In this document: one piece after another, positions 1-8,225 of the stretch
Layout of the letters: every line of letters begins with the position of its first letter
How positions within the stretch are numbered: the first letter of the stretch is position 1
NCBI GenBank assembly: GCA_029862745.1
Contig: JAOTWS010000010.1
Coordinates: forward strand, 1-53,102
Reading direction: 5' to 3'
DNA length: 53,102 nucleotides
Source: Nitrosopumilus sp.
Lineage (GTDB): Archaea > Thermoproteota > Nitrososphaeria > Nitrososphaerales > Nitrosopumilaceae
The notes under the pieces: model-generated
What the model was told of the DNA's origin: nothing
Databases searched by the model: none
What the model saw: the letters and a program-made list of their open reading frames with translations, nothing else
Program-made: the position numbers and the translations under genes

Positions 1-74
1 TGGGCCCGAAGGGCTTCGATCCCTTGGCTCACCGGTTATGAGCCGGTTACTCTACCAAGCTGAGTTACGGGCCC
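1..74 (-). tRNA. tRNA-Met (anticodon CAT)
   Basis: Read on the minus strand, this folds as a complete cloverleaf. The acceptor is GGGCCCG/CGGGCCC with discriminator A at position 1. The anticodon stem ACCGG/CCGGT carries the loop CTCATAA (anticodon CAT), and the T-stem is AAGGG/CCCTT. The anticodon stem lacks the three consecutive G:C pairs (GGG/CCC) typical of initiators, so an elongator tRNA-Met is the best guess. A tRNA-Ile decoded by lysidine/agmatidine-type C34 modification cannot be excluded from sequence. The T-loop reads ATCGAAG, with A instead of U at position 54. No CCA can be judged because the window starts here. Confidence 0.9.
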
Positions 75-115
75 TAAGCAGATTAATTTTTTCTTAGGTA
101 TAAAATGTTATGAGA

Positions 116-748
116 TTAACAGTATTGTTCATAACAGCTATCAAGCAATAGATTTTGTGCAGAAATAGATTTGTCTGCAATCTCAATTAAGTTACTTGAA
201 TCAGCAAAAGATTTTTCCAATATATTTCTCCATGAGGCTGTATGTCTAATATCAGCTTCTGTATGTAGTTTGAAGTATTCTGTAGCTGCATTGCTTGTCA
301 TTCCATAGAACTCTGCTAATCCATCAAGTTTTGTTTGACTGATTTTAGGAATTTCTTTTTCAAATGCATACATTGCACACGCACCACTCTCAAAAGTATT
401 CATTAATTCATTTAGATCAGATACTGCTTTGCGGGTCTTTTCTGTTCCTGCATAAGAAGTTAATTCATCTTCAGATATTCCAAGTTCTCCAGCAAAAGCA
501 ATCCATGATTTTATGTGATCAGATTCTTCTTGTTGGTTCTCAATTAATTCACCCTTTACTGAATCAGGTGCGTTTGCAATAATAGGTGTCATAAAAGAAG
601 GAACTGTTTTTACAAGCTGAAAGTATTCTTTAGAATATCCAGCTAAAGATTCCTTTGATAATTTTCCATCAGACCATATTTTGTAAAATGCATGTTTTAG
701 TAAACTTCTTTCTTCAATCATTTCATCAATTTTTTTTATTATACTCAT
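116..748 (-). CDS. CADD/PqqC-like diiron protein, probable p-aminobenzoate synthesis
   Basis: This is a 210-residue all-helical protein of the TenA/PqqC/CADD fold. The metal-ligand pattern of the CADD branch is visible: ExxH at 75-78, Glu130, and an HxxxDxxH motif at His162/Asp166/His169. Characterised members from Chlamydia and Nitrosomonas supply p-aminobenzoate for folate-type cofactors by a self-sacrificing oxygenase reaction, and the same role is inferred here. The ATG at 748 was chosen because a strong GGAGG lies just upstream on the minus strand. A longer reading to 856 would run into the tRNA-Glu gene. The gene stands alone, divergent from that tRNA. TenA-like thiaminase activity is less likely because the ligand set is that of CADD. 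Confidence 0.75.
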   Translation of the reverse strand: MSIIKKIDEMIEERSLLKHAFYKIWSDGKLSKESLAGYSKEYFQLVKTVPSFMTPIIANAPDSVKGELIENQQEESDHIKSWIAFAGELGISEDELTSYAGTEKTRKAVSDLNELMNTFESGACAMYAFEKEIPKISQTKLDGLAEFYGMTSNAATEYFKLHTEADIRHTASWRNILEKSFADSSNLIEIADKSISAQNLLLDSCYEQYC

Positions 749-828
749 GATTATCCTCCAAATCCGCCAATAAAAAAATCTTTGCGGTTTACAAAAGATT
801 TTATGGTCAAAATACAGAATTTTCATGG

Positions 829-919
829 GTTCCAGTGGTGTAGACCGGTCAAGCATACTGCCCTTTCAAGGCAGTGATCCCGGGTTCAAAATCAATCGAT
901 GAAAGTCCCGGCTGGAGCA
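829..919 (+). tRNA. tRNA-Glu (TTC) with a T-loop intron
   Basis: The acceptor GTTCCAG (829-835) pairs with CTGGAGC (912-918) with one G.U pair. The discriminator is A919, and CCA is encoded at 920-922. The anticodon stem CTGCC/GGCAG (858-862/870-874) carries the loop CTTTCAA, giving anticodon TTC at 865-867. T-stem CCGGG (880-884) pairs with CCCGG (907-911), but 22 nt lie between the two strands instead of 7. Removing 891-905 restores the loop TTCAAAT. Without the intron the tRNA is a normal 76-mer. Introns at non-canonical positions are known in thaumarchaeal tRNAs; the position here is between nucleotides 59 and 60. Confidence 0.92.
891..905 (+). other. 15-nt tRNA-Glu intron with bulge-helix-bulge motif
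   Basis: The sequence around the insertion forms a strict bulge-helix-bulge. The T-stem is the outer helix. Bases 885-888 (TTCA) pair with 900-903 (TGAA) as the 4-bp central helix. Bases 889-891 and 904-906 form the two 3-nt bulges, and 892-893 pair with 898-899 inside the intron. Cutting after the second base of each bulge removes exactly 891-905. This is the substrate form recognised by archaeal tRNA splicing endonuclease. Confidence 0.85.
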
Positions 920-963
920 CCAAGATTTATTTACTTATTGTAAAGGTTTTTGATCAAGTCATC

Positions 964-1815
964 TTGGACAGGAAAAATATTGAAATAAATCCTTTACTTG
1001 AAACATATGGAAAGTACATTCAAAGAATAAATCAAGCTTTGGATGATGAGCTGGCATTATATTCAGAATCTGAATTCATTGAACCGTTAAAGTATTCCCT
1101 AGAGGGCGGAAAACGAATTAGACCAATTATTTTGACTTTGGCTGCTGAAAGCATAGGAGAAATAGATGAAAATACATTTGCAGCATCATGTGCTGTTGAA
1201 TTTTTACATATGGAGTCAATCATTCATGATGATATTATAGATAATGAAACCATGAGAAGACAAAAGGATCCATTTCATATCAAATATGGTTACAATACCA
1301 GTATTCTTACAGGAGATTTTGTTTTAGGATTAATTCTTGCCATATCTTCAAGATTAGATAATGCAAGAATTACAAAAGATTTGGCTACCACTGCAATGCT
1401 AATGAGTGAAGGAGAAATGATTGAAAGTAGATTAGAGACTAGTGAGGATGTGACATTTGATGACTATCTCAAAGTTATTGAATACAAGACAGCAACTGCA
1501 TTTGAAGTTGCAGCTAGAACAGGTGCAATTATTGCAAATGGAACTGAAGAACAGATTGAAGCATTAACTGAATATGGTAAAAATATTGGAATTGCATATC
1601 AAATAAGAGATGATTTACTAGATTGGAAAAACGAAGACAAGTTGTTTAATTTACTAATCAAAAAAAGTTCAGATCCAAGAGATGTTTTTAATAAAATGGA
1701 GGAATTGTTAAAAAAATATTCACAAAAAGCAAGAGATGAATTAAGAAAAATACCAGATAATAATGCTAAAAATAATTTAGATAATTTAATTAAATTTACT
1801 TTGTTTAAGGTATAG
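964..1815 (+). CDS. Short-chain polyprenyl (geranylgeranyl-type) diphosphate synthase
   Basis: This isoprenyl diphosphate synthase condenses IPP with allylic diphosphates to make precursors of archaeal membrane lipids. Both aspartate-rich motifs are present: DDIID at about 89-93 and DDLLD at about 216-220. The GGKRIRP substrate-binding segment is at 48-54. About 283 residues is normal for the family, though the end is slightly short. No ATG exists at the front. The TTG at 964 fits a leaderless transcript from the AT-rich box at about 926-934; an upstream reading would start inside the tRNA-Glu. The 3' end overlaps the convergent nuoN by 11 bp. GGPP versus farnesyl product length cannot be settled by eye. 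Confidence 0.85.
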   Translation: MDRKNIEINPLLETYGKYIQRINQALDDELALYSESEFIEPLKYSLEGGKRIRPIILTLAAESIGEIDENTFAASCAVEFLHMESIIHDDIIDNETMRRQKDPFHIKYGYNTSILTGDFVLGLILAISSRLDNARITKDLATTAMLMSEGEMIESRLETSEDVTFDDYLKVIEYKTATAFEVAARTGAIIANGTEEQIEALTEYGKNIGIAYQIRDDLLDWKNEDKLFNLLIKKSSDPRDVFNKMEELLKKYSQKARDELRKIPDNNAKNNLDNLIKFTLFKV

Positions 1816-3289
1816 GTCCTAAGCTAACTATAGGAGTTGCAAATTCTACAAATTTAATCAATGGATCTGGATATACACCAAAGCCCACCAAGAAGATTGT
1901 TGAGAAGATCATTACAGCAATAATAGATTTGGGTTCAGCAATTCTCTTCTCTGTTTCACCTTCAAAGTACATTTTTCTTGTAATCCAACCATAGTAAGCA
2001 AGAGATAATGCACTGTTAAGTACACCTGCTATTGCAAGCCAAGGTGCCCACCAGACAACAGAACCAGCATCTAATGCACTGCCAAACAACATCAATTTAC
2101 TCCAAAATCCTGAAAGTGGTGGAATACCTGCTAATGCAAACAAAGCAATTATCAAACCAAGAGCAGTAATTGGCATTCGTCTTCCAAGTCCCTTTAATTT
2201 ATCGATGTTAGTTACTGCAAGGGTAGTTACGATTCCTGCAATTGCAATAAAGGCAGCGCCTTTCATCACAGCATGATTCATTATTTGATACAAAGAACCT
2301 TGTAAGCCAAGTGAACTGTAAGGAGCAACGGCAAGTCCAATCAAAATGTATCCAGCATGTGCAATACTAGAATATGCAAGCATTCTTGAAAGATTCTTTT
2401 GCATGATTGCAGCAACATTACCAATTGTCATAGTCATCACTGCGATAATACCAAGAGCTAGAGTCCAATCAAGATTAAGAACAACCATTCCAAGAACCAC
2501 AACTCGTATTGTTGCTGCAAATCCAGCTTTCTTTGTTGCAGCTGCAAGAAGAGCAGTTATTGGAGAAGGTGCGCCTTCATATGTATCAGGAAGCCATTGA
2601 TGGAAAGGTACAAGTCCCATCTTAAATCCAAATCCTGCAATAAACATGCCAACTGAGAGTAAAGCAAGAGGTAAAAGAGTTGGATCAAGTGTTGAGTAAC
2701 CTTGAATTACTTCACCAATATTTGTAGAGCCAGTTAATCCATACGAAATTGAAATTCCGTAAACTATGATTGCAGATGATAAGGCACCAAACAAGAAATA
2801 TTTTAGAGCAGCTTCATTTGAGCTTGGATTCTTTTTCATAAATCCTACTAAAACGTATGTTGGAATACTCATGAGCTCCCATGCAACAAACAACATTACC
2901 AAGTCAGTAGAATATGCAACTAGTACCATTCCAATTGTTGCAAGTAAAATTAGTGAATAGTATACAGCAGGAGAGTTATGTTTTCGCATATAATTAAAAG
3001 AACCAACAGTAGTGAAGAGAGCAACAATTAACATTGCAATCGCAAAGAAGCCACCAAATGCATCATCTACTATCACATCTTGAGAGAAAAGAGCTGATGC
3101 GGATACATTATCATTTATGAATTGGTATCCAACATAAGCAATAGATACAATTAATGCTGCAAATGCAATTATTGCATAAAATGAATTAGAGCCTTGTTCT
3201 TTTCTTGAAATGCTAATAATTGGAAGAAGAATTCCAACAGTTCCCAATATTGCAATTAAGACCAATGGGGTTGAAGTAATTTCTAACAT
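1805..3289 (-). CDS. nuoN: NADH-quinone oxidoreductase-like complex I subunit N
   Basis: This is a 494-residue, very hydrophobic antiporter-like subunit of the membrane arm of complex I. The proton-antiporter core shows the conserved lysine-containing segments, including a KKAGFAATIR stretch, and the broken-helix GLVPFHQWLPD motif in mid-protein. It is last in the operon, 12 bp after nuoL, and its stop lies inside the convergent prenyl synthase gene. It pumps protons as electrons pass from the hydrophilic arm to quinone. Assignment as N rather than M or L rests on its length and its place at the end of the operon. Confidence 0.92.
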   Translation of the reverse strand: MLEITSTPLVLIAILGTVGILLPIISISRKEQGSNSFYAIIAFAALIVSIAYVGYQFINDNVSASALFSQDVIVDDAFGGFFAIAMLIVALFTTVGSFNYMRKHNSPAVYYSLILLATIGMVLVAYSTDLVMLFVAWELMSIPTYVLVGFMKKNPSSNEAALKYFLFGALSSAIIVYGISISYGLTGSTNIGEVIQGYSTLDPTLLPLALLSVGMFIAGFGFKMGLVPFHQWLPDTYEGAPSPITALLAAATKKAGFAATIRVVVLGMVVLNLDWTLALGIIAVMTMTIGNVAAIMQKNLSRMLAYSSIAHAGYILIGLAVAPYSSLGLQGSLYQIMNHAVMKGAAFIAIAGIVTTLAVTNIDKLKGLGRRMPITALGLIIALFALAGIPPLSGFWSKLMLFGSALDAGSVVWWAPWLAIAGVLNSALSLAYYGWITRKMYFEGETEKRIAEPKSIIAVMIFSTIFLVGFGVYPDPLIKFVEFATPIVSLGPIP

Positions 3290-3301
3290 TTCATCAATCT
3301 C

Positions 3302-5380
3302 CTATATCAACAATATCAGGACTACAAATAGTAATCCTGCTCCAAATACGAATAGATATGACTGAGATACACCAGTTTGAGTTCCTTGGATAACTTTAGC
3401 ACTCCATCCAACTGCTTTCTCAAATCCATCATTCATACCATAATCGATAGCCGTCTTTTCAAAGTATCTGAAAATGCCTCTTGCCAGCCACAAGGGTGCT
3501 ACTACAAAAAACCAATAGATAAGGGCATTAAGATACCATCGATTTAAAATAACTTTGTGTATTGCATAAAAGAAAATATTTGAATTAATGAATTTTACAG
3601 GATCAACCCATCTTCCAATATAGAAAATGTAACCAAGTCCTATACCAGTTCCAAATGCAACTAATGAAGAACCTAATGCAACAGGGTTTAGACCTTGCAA
3701 GAATTCTGGAAGAATTGATTCTTCAGTTGTGACATGTACAGTATGAATACCAAATGATTCTTCAAGATATTCTACAAATAAGTGATGAAGTCCTTCTTCA
3801 GCGGATAATCCAATAAGACCAATTCCAATAGTAAGCACTGCAAGAATTCCATATGGAACCCACATAGATAATGATGCTTCATGTATCTGATGACCTTCTT
3901 CTTCCATCTTTACGATGTGTTTGCTCTTCTTTCCGAAAAAGACCAATCCAATCATTCTTGTGGTGTAAAATGCTGTGATAACTGCAGTAAGTACTGCAAT
4001 TGCATATAATGGCATTGCCCATTCATTTCCAGATTCATAAACTGCTGCAAATATTGCATCCTTACTCCAGAATCCTGTTGTGATAAATGGAGCACCCATC
4101 AATCCAAGCCCGGCTGCCCACATGAATGCATATGTTTTCTTCATATGTTTTCTTAGACCACCCATATCACTCATAAATCGAGAACCAACAATGTGTAACA
4201 GAGAACCTGCAGCCATAAACAATGAAGCTTTAAACATTGCATGTGAAATCAAATGGAAGAATCCTGCAGTATAGCCATCAACATACTGATGAGACAGTCC
4301 TGCAACACCTAATGCCATCATCATATAACCTATTTGTGAACCAGTGGAATAAGCAAGAACTTTTTTAATTTCATTATTAACCATGCCTTGTGTTGCAAGT
4401 AACAATGCAGTAATTGCACCAACCCAAGCAACAATCTCAAAGAATTGATCTGCCATAATGCCTGCAGCACCTAATGCAAATACAAGTGGACCAATTCTTG
4501 CTACCAAGAATACACCTGCTTTGACCATTGTTGCTGCATGAATTAATGCAGATACTGCAGTAGGACCAGTCATTGCTTCTAAAAGCCATTCATTTAGTGG
4601 GAACTGAGCTGATTTTCCGATAGCACCTCCAAATAGTAAAACAAATGCAGGAACTAATAGTCCCTGTGCAGCCATTGTAGTTGCCCATTGAGTGTCTCCC
4701 ATTAATTCTTTAAATCCAAAAGTACCTGCAAACAAAAATATCAAAAGCATACCTGCAATCATCATTACATCACCAACTTTGGTCATGATGAATGCCTTCA
4801 TACCTGCATGTGTTGGTGCATAATAATCTAGCATACCAAGAACCGTTCTACCTTCGACACCAACATGATCTTTCTTTTTGTCACGATACCAAAAGCTGAT
4901 CAATGCATACGAAGCAAGTCCTACACCTTCCCATCCAAAGAATACTTGAAGTAAGTTATCAGACAAAACAATCAACTGCATTGAACCGATAAAGAACATC
5001 ATCCAGAACCAAAATCTTGTAATATCTTTATCGCCTTTCATGTATCCTGTACTGTAAATCATAATTAGGAATGAAATCCAACCAACCACATTTGCCATTA
5101 TTATTGAAAGTGGATCTGCTAATACTCCTCCTTTAAGACCGATTGCCTCTATCCACATAATTTGATGATGTATTTCATGTGCTTCTAAAGCAACAGGAAT
5201 CATAGTTGCTGCAGATAAAGCACTCATCAAAGCAAATGCAACTGCAACATAACCAGTTGCATGTTTTGATAATTTTCCAATACCTGGAATAATCATTGCT
5301 GCTGCAAATGGTAGAATCCAAACTAACCAAGCACTAAGAGCTCCAACGTCAAATGGTAACCCAAAAGATTCTGTTGCCAT
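3302..5380 (-). CDS. nuoL: Complex I subunit L
   Basis: At 692 residues this is the largest antiporter-like subunit. It includes the long C-terminal extension expected of NuoL (the lateral helix region follows the 14-helix core). The segment GKSAQFPLNEWLLEAMTGPTAV matches the conserved broken-helix region of NuoL (GKSAQ...W...AM.GPT). It starts at ATG 5380, 3 bp after nuoM, and is translationally close to nuoN downstream. The order M-L-N is typical of archaeal clusters and differs from the L-M-N order of E. coli. Confidence 0.94.
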   Translation of the reverse strand: MATESFGLPFDVGALSAWLVWILPFAAAMIIPGIGKLSKHATGYVAVAFALMSALSAATMIPVALEAHEIHHQIMWIEAIGLKGGVLADPLSIIMANVVGWISFLIMIYSTGYMKGDKDITRFWFWMMFFIGSMQLIVLSDNLLQVFFGWEGVGLASYALISFWYRDKKKDHVGVEGRTVLGMLDYYAPTHAGMKAFIMTKVGDVMMIAGMLLIFLFAGTFGFKELMGDTQWATTMAAQGLLVPAFVLLFGGAIGKSAQFPLNEWLLEAMTGPTAVSALIHAATMVKAGVFLVARIGPLVFALGAAGIMADQFFEIVAWVGAITALLLATQGMVNNEIKKVLAYSTGSQIGYMMMALGVAGLSHQYVDGYTAGFFHLISHAMFKASLFMAAGSLLHIVGSRFMSDMGGLRKHMKKTYAFMWAAGLGLMGAPFITTGFWSKDAIFAAVYESGNEWAMPLYAIAVLTAVITAFYTTRMIGLVFFGKKSKHIVKMEEEGHQIHEASLSMWVPYGILAVLTIGIGLIGLSAEEGLHHLFVEYLEESFGIHTVHVTTEESILPEFLQGLNPVALGSSLVAFGTGIGLGYIFYIGRWVDPVKFINSNIFFYAIHKVILNRWYLNALIYWFFVVAPLWLARGIFRYFEKTAIDYGMNDGFEKAVGWSAKVIQGTQTGVSQSYLFVFGAGLLFVVLILLI

Positions 5381-5383
5381 AAT

Positions 5384-6937
5384 CTAAACTCCTAACACTC
5401 CATTCATGTATGGGATTATTGTTTTCAAGAAAATATCTGGATAAATACCAACTACGATTGAGAATCCTGCCAATACCATCATTGGTGCAGTCATGTACCA
5501 ACTTCCTTCCTTTACATGTTCAAGATGTTCAGGAGTTTTTCCAAAGAAGACACGTTTTAACATCCATAACATGTAAGACATTGTAAGTGCTGTTGCAACA
5601 AGACCAAGACCAAAGGTTATTGCTCTAATTGTAGAACCTTCTTCAATTGCAGTCTCTAATGCACCAAAAAAGAGGATCCATTCACCCATAAAACCACTTG
5701 TTGGTGGAACACCCATTATTGTCAGTGCACCAATAACTGCACATACTGCTGTTATTGGCATCTTACCTGCTAATCCTCCAAGTTTAGAGATACTTCTAGT
5801 TCCAACTTTAACAATAATAATTCCAGCCATCATGAAGAGAATGCCTTTTCCAATAGCGTGTGTTACATACATCATCTCAGCACCTGAAAGACCTAGTACC
5901 GAAATTGAACCAATACCAAATAGGATGTAACCCATTTGACTAATACTAGAATATGCAAGCATACGTTTCAAATCATCTTGCATCAGTGCCATTGCACCGC
6001 CATAAATCATCGTAACAAGACCCCAAATATGGAACCAAATTGAGAGTTCTGCAAATGTTGAAGGTAAAAATTCAACAATTAATCTAAAAATACCATAAGC
6101 ACCAATTCCGATCATGGCAGGGGACAATAATGCACTGATTGGTGTTGGTGCTGAACCGTGAACATATGGAAGCCAAATGTGGAACATAAATACCGCCAGT
6201 TTAACACCAAGTCCTATAGAAATTGCAACTGCTGAAAGCATGAGAATGTCAGTAGGTATTTCTGATTCGTTGATATCTACAAAGTCAAAACTTCCAATGG
6301 TCAAACCAATCATCAAAAAGCCCAATAGTAAAACAACTGCACCAGCATGAGTCCAAAACAAAAACATTAAACCAATCTTTCTTCTTGGACCATCACCCCA
6401 AAGAGCAACTAAGAAGAAACCAGGAATTAACATAACCTCAAAGAAGATGTAAAATTCGATCAGATTTGTAGAAAGAACTGTTCCAAGCATACCCATTGCA
6501 AAAACGAGATATAGTGCAAAGTAAAGTCCAGATTTGGCATTAACATAATTTGTAAGAGATGATGACTCAATAATTGAGGTTTGGCCGTTTCTAGATATGG
6601 TTATTTTTTGTTCTTCTTCAAATTGTTCATGGAATTTATGAAGCATGTATGGCTTTGAATAAAGTACCAAGATTGTAGATAATACATAGATCATTATTGC
6701 AAATGGTGATGCTAAACCATCTAGCAAGAAACCAAACTCACCAAATTGTTGGGTCCAAGGATAGTGTTCCTCAACAGTTCCAGAGAGTGCAGCGTTGATT
6801 ACAAGTATTGTTGTATATAGTAAAATTACAAAGGTAAACCACATTGCGGGGGTTGGACCCATTTTTCTTCCAATAATGTATGCTATTGGAGATAAAAGTA
6901 AGGGCAAGAAAACTGCCTGTAATAACGCATACTCCAT
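5384..6937 (-). CDS. nuoM: Complex I subunit M
   Basis: This 517-residue membrane protein has about 14 predicted helices. It carries the antiporter motif HIWLPYVHGSAPTPISALL, corresponding to the conserved HxWLPxxHxxAPTPxSALL of NuoM. A charged loop of about 30 residues around 110-140 is longer than usual. Its ATG overlaps the stop of nuoK by one base, so translation is probably coupled. It is one of three proton-translocating subunits of this operon. Confidence 0.94.
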   Translation of the reverse strand: MEYALLQAVFLPLLLSPIAYIIGRKMGPTPAMWFTFVILLYTTILVINAALSGTVEEHYPWTQQFGEFGFLLDGLASPFAIMIYVLSTILVLYSKPYMLHKFHEQFEEEQKITISRNGQTSIIESSSLTNYVNAKSGLYFALYLVFAMGMLGTVLSTNLIEFYIFFEVMLIPGFFLVALWGDGPRRKIGLMFLFWTHAGAVVLLLGFLMIGLTIGSFDFVDINESEIPTDILMLSAVAISIGLGVKLAVFMFHIWLPYVHGSAPTPISALLSPAMIGIGAYGIFRLIVEFLPSTFAELSIWFHIWGLVTMIYGGAMALMQDDLKRMLAYSSISQMGYILFGIGSISVLGLSGAEMMYVTHAIGKGILFMMAGIIIVKVGTRSISKLGGLAGKMPITAVCAVIGALTIMGVPPTSGFMGEWILFFGALETAIEEGSTIRAITFGLGLVATALTMSYMLWMLKRVFFGKTPEHLEHVKEGSWYMTAPMMVLAGFSIVVGIYPDIFLKTIIPYMNGVLGV

Positions 6938-7242
6938 TATCCCTTTAAACTCCTAAAGTCTGCAATATCCACATTTTGGTACATACGATAAGCTACAATG
7001 ATTAGAGATAACCCAACTGCAACTTCTGCTGCTGCAATTGCTATTGAAAATAATGCTAAAGTTTGACCGCCGCTATGAGGTAAAAATCTACCAAATGCAA
7101 CCAGATTAAGATTTGCAGCATTGATTATAATTTCTACTGCAAAAAGCATTCGAATGAAATTACGTTTTACTGCAAGACCGTAAATACCTATTGCCAGCAG
7201 AGCAACAGACACAAGTGTAAAGTCAATTAACTCGTTGGTCAT
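6937..7242 (-). CDS. nuoK: Complex I subunit K
   Basis: This 101-residue protein has three membrane helices and the conserved intramembrane acidic residue in the motif MLFAVEIIINAANLNLVAF, as in NuoK/ND4L. Two ATGs lie close together. The second (7242) was chosen because a GGGAGG lies nine bases before it, while the first (7251) has almost no spacing. It overlaps the end of nuoJ by about 20 bp. Confidence 0.92.
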   Translation of the reverse strand: MTNELIDFTLVSVALLAIGIYGLAVKRNFIRMLFAVEIIINAANLNLVAFGRFLPHSGGQTLALFSIAIAAAEVAVGLSLIIVAYRMYQNVDIADFRSLKG

Positions 7243-7735
7243 ACTCCACATCCTCCCGTTTAGCTAAAATTAAGGCCCCAGTTACAGAGCCTGCTAGAAT
7301 CAATCCCATTAAGATAAGTGCTGGCCAATAATATGTTACAAAATCCGTACCAATATCTCTAAAATTAGTAGTAGGCTCATCAGTAGTTATGGTTTTTATT
7401 CCTGAATCAAAGAATACTGCACCTAACGATACCATCGTTATAAGCATCAATCCAATACCTGCAAATTTACGTCTCTTATCTTCAATGTTTTTGAAGATTA
7501 ATTCTCTTTTAACCAACATTACAGTAAACAAAATCAAAACAGCAATAGAGCCAACATATACTGCCAATTGGAATAATGCAACAAATGGTGCATCTAACAA
7601 GAAAAAGAACCCTGCAATACCACCAAGCGTTCCCATCAATGCGATTGAACCATAAATCAGTGATCTTAATTCAAGTGCTGCAATTGCAGATCCAATTGTA
7701 ATTACAGTTAGTGCAAGAAACGCAGCATCAGCCAT
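7223..7735 (-). CDS. nuoJ: Complex I subunit J
   Basis: This is a 170-residue membrane subunit with five helices. The third helix contains the family segment FQLAVYVGSIAVLILFTVML, the NuoJ/ND6 pi-bulge helix that moves during coupling. The ATG at 7735 was chosen over an upstream start that would extend deep into nuoI; the two genes overlap by 8 bp. It forms part of the quinone-to-antiporter hydrophilic axis together with NuoK and NuoH. Confidence 0.92.
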   Translation of the reverse strand: MADAAFLALTVITIGSAIAALELRSLIYGSIALMGTLGGIAGFFFLLDAPFVALFQLAVYVGSIAVLILFTVMLVKRELIFKNIEDKRRKFAGIGLMLITMVSLGAVFFDSGIKTITTDEPTTNFRDIGTDFVTYYWPALILMGLILAGSVTGALILAKREDVEYDQRVN

Positions 7736-8225
7736 GAGTTGCACCTCTGCTAGTAATTTGTATTTCGCTATCTTGTGAAACATATGGTTTGACTGCTAAT
7801 TGAGCAGGAGTATAGATTAGCCCTTCTTTGGAAAATGAAGATAATTCATAATCATTAGTCATGTAAAGAGCATAAAATGGACATGCATCAACACAAAGAC
7901 CACAAAAAACACATTTTCCATAATCAATTTGAGGCATAATGGATTTCTTGTTTTGTTTTTGTTGATCAGGAACCTTTACCATTGCAATTGCTTCAGCAAC
8001 ACCTTCACATGCAATAGAGCACAGTTGACAACCAGTACAGTGATCATGGAACAACATATGACGTCCTTTTAGTCCTGCAATTCCCACCCCAGTAGATGGA
8101 TCAAACTGATAACCATCACCAACAAACTTTAGTTTTTCTTCAGGATAACGAAGTGTAAATCGTTTAACTGCAATGTGCTTAATTCCAGAATTTAATGCAC
8201 GAATAATACCTGTTGCAGTTCCCAT
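7728..8225 (-). CDS. nuoI: Complex I subunit I, two [4Fe-4S] clusters
   Basis: This 165-residue ferredoxin-like subunit has two Cx2Cx2Cx3C motifs: CTGCQLCSIAC and CVFCGLCVDACP. The first motif lacks the usual proline after the fourth cysteine. It relays electrons to the N2 cluster on NuoB. Because NuoE, F and G are absent from this operon, NuoI may be the entry point for a soluble donor such as ferredoxin. Its start overlaps the stop of nuoH by one base. Confidence 0.94.
   Translation of the reverse strand: MGTATGIIRALNSGIKHIAVKRFTLRYPEEKLKFVGDGYQFDPSTGVGIAGLKGRHMLFHDHCTGCQLCSIACEGVAEAIAMVKVPDQQKQNKKSIMPQIDYGKCVFCGLCVDACPFYALYMTNDYELSSFSKEGLIYTPAQLAVKPYVSQDSEIQITSRGATHG

Noticed and set aside
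749-856. N-terminal extension of the CADD-like gene to 856
   Set aside because: It would overlap the tRNA-Glu, and GGAGG stands directly before the ATG at 748.
874-963. Start of the prenyl synthase at GTG 874
   Set aside because: This lies inside the tRNA-Glu and would add residues encoded by the tRNA intron; TTG 964 with an upstream AT box fits better.
2346-2600. Plus-strand frame inside nuoN
   Set aside because: Shadow of nuoN; the composition reflects the complementary hydrophobic codons.
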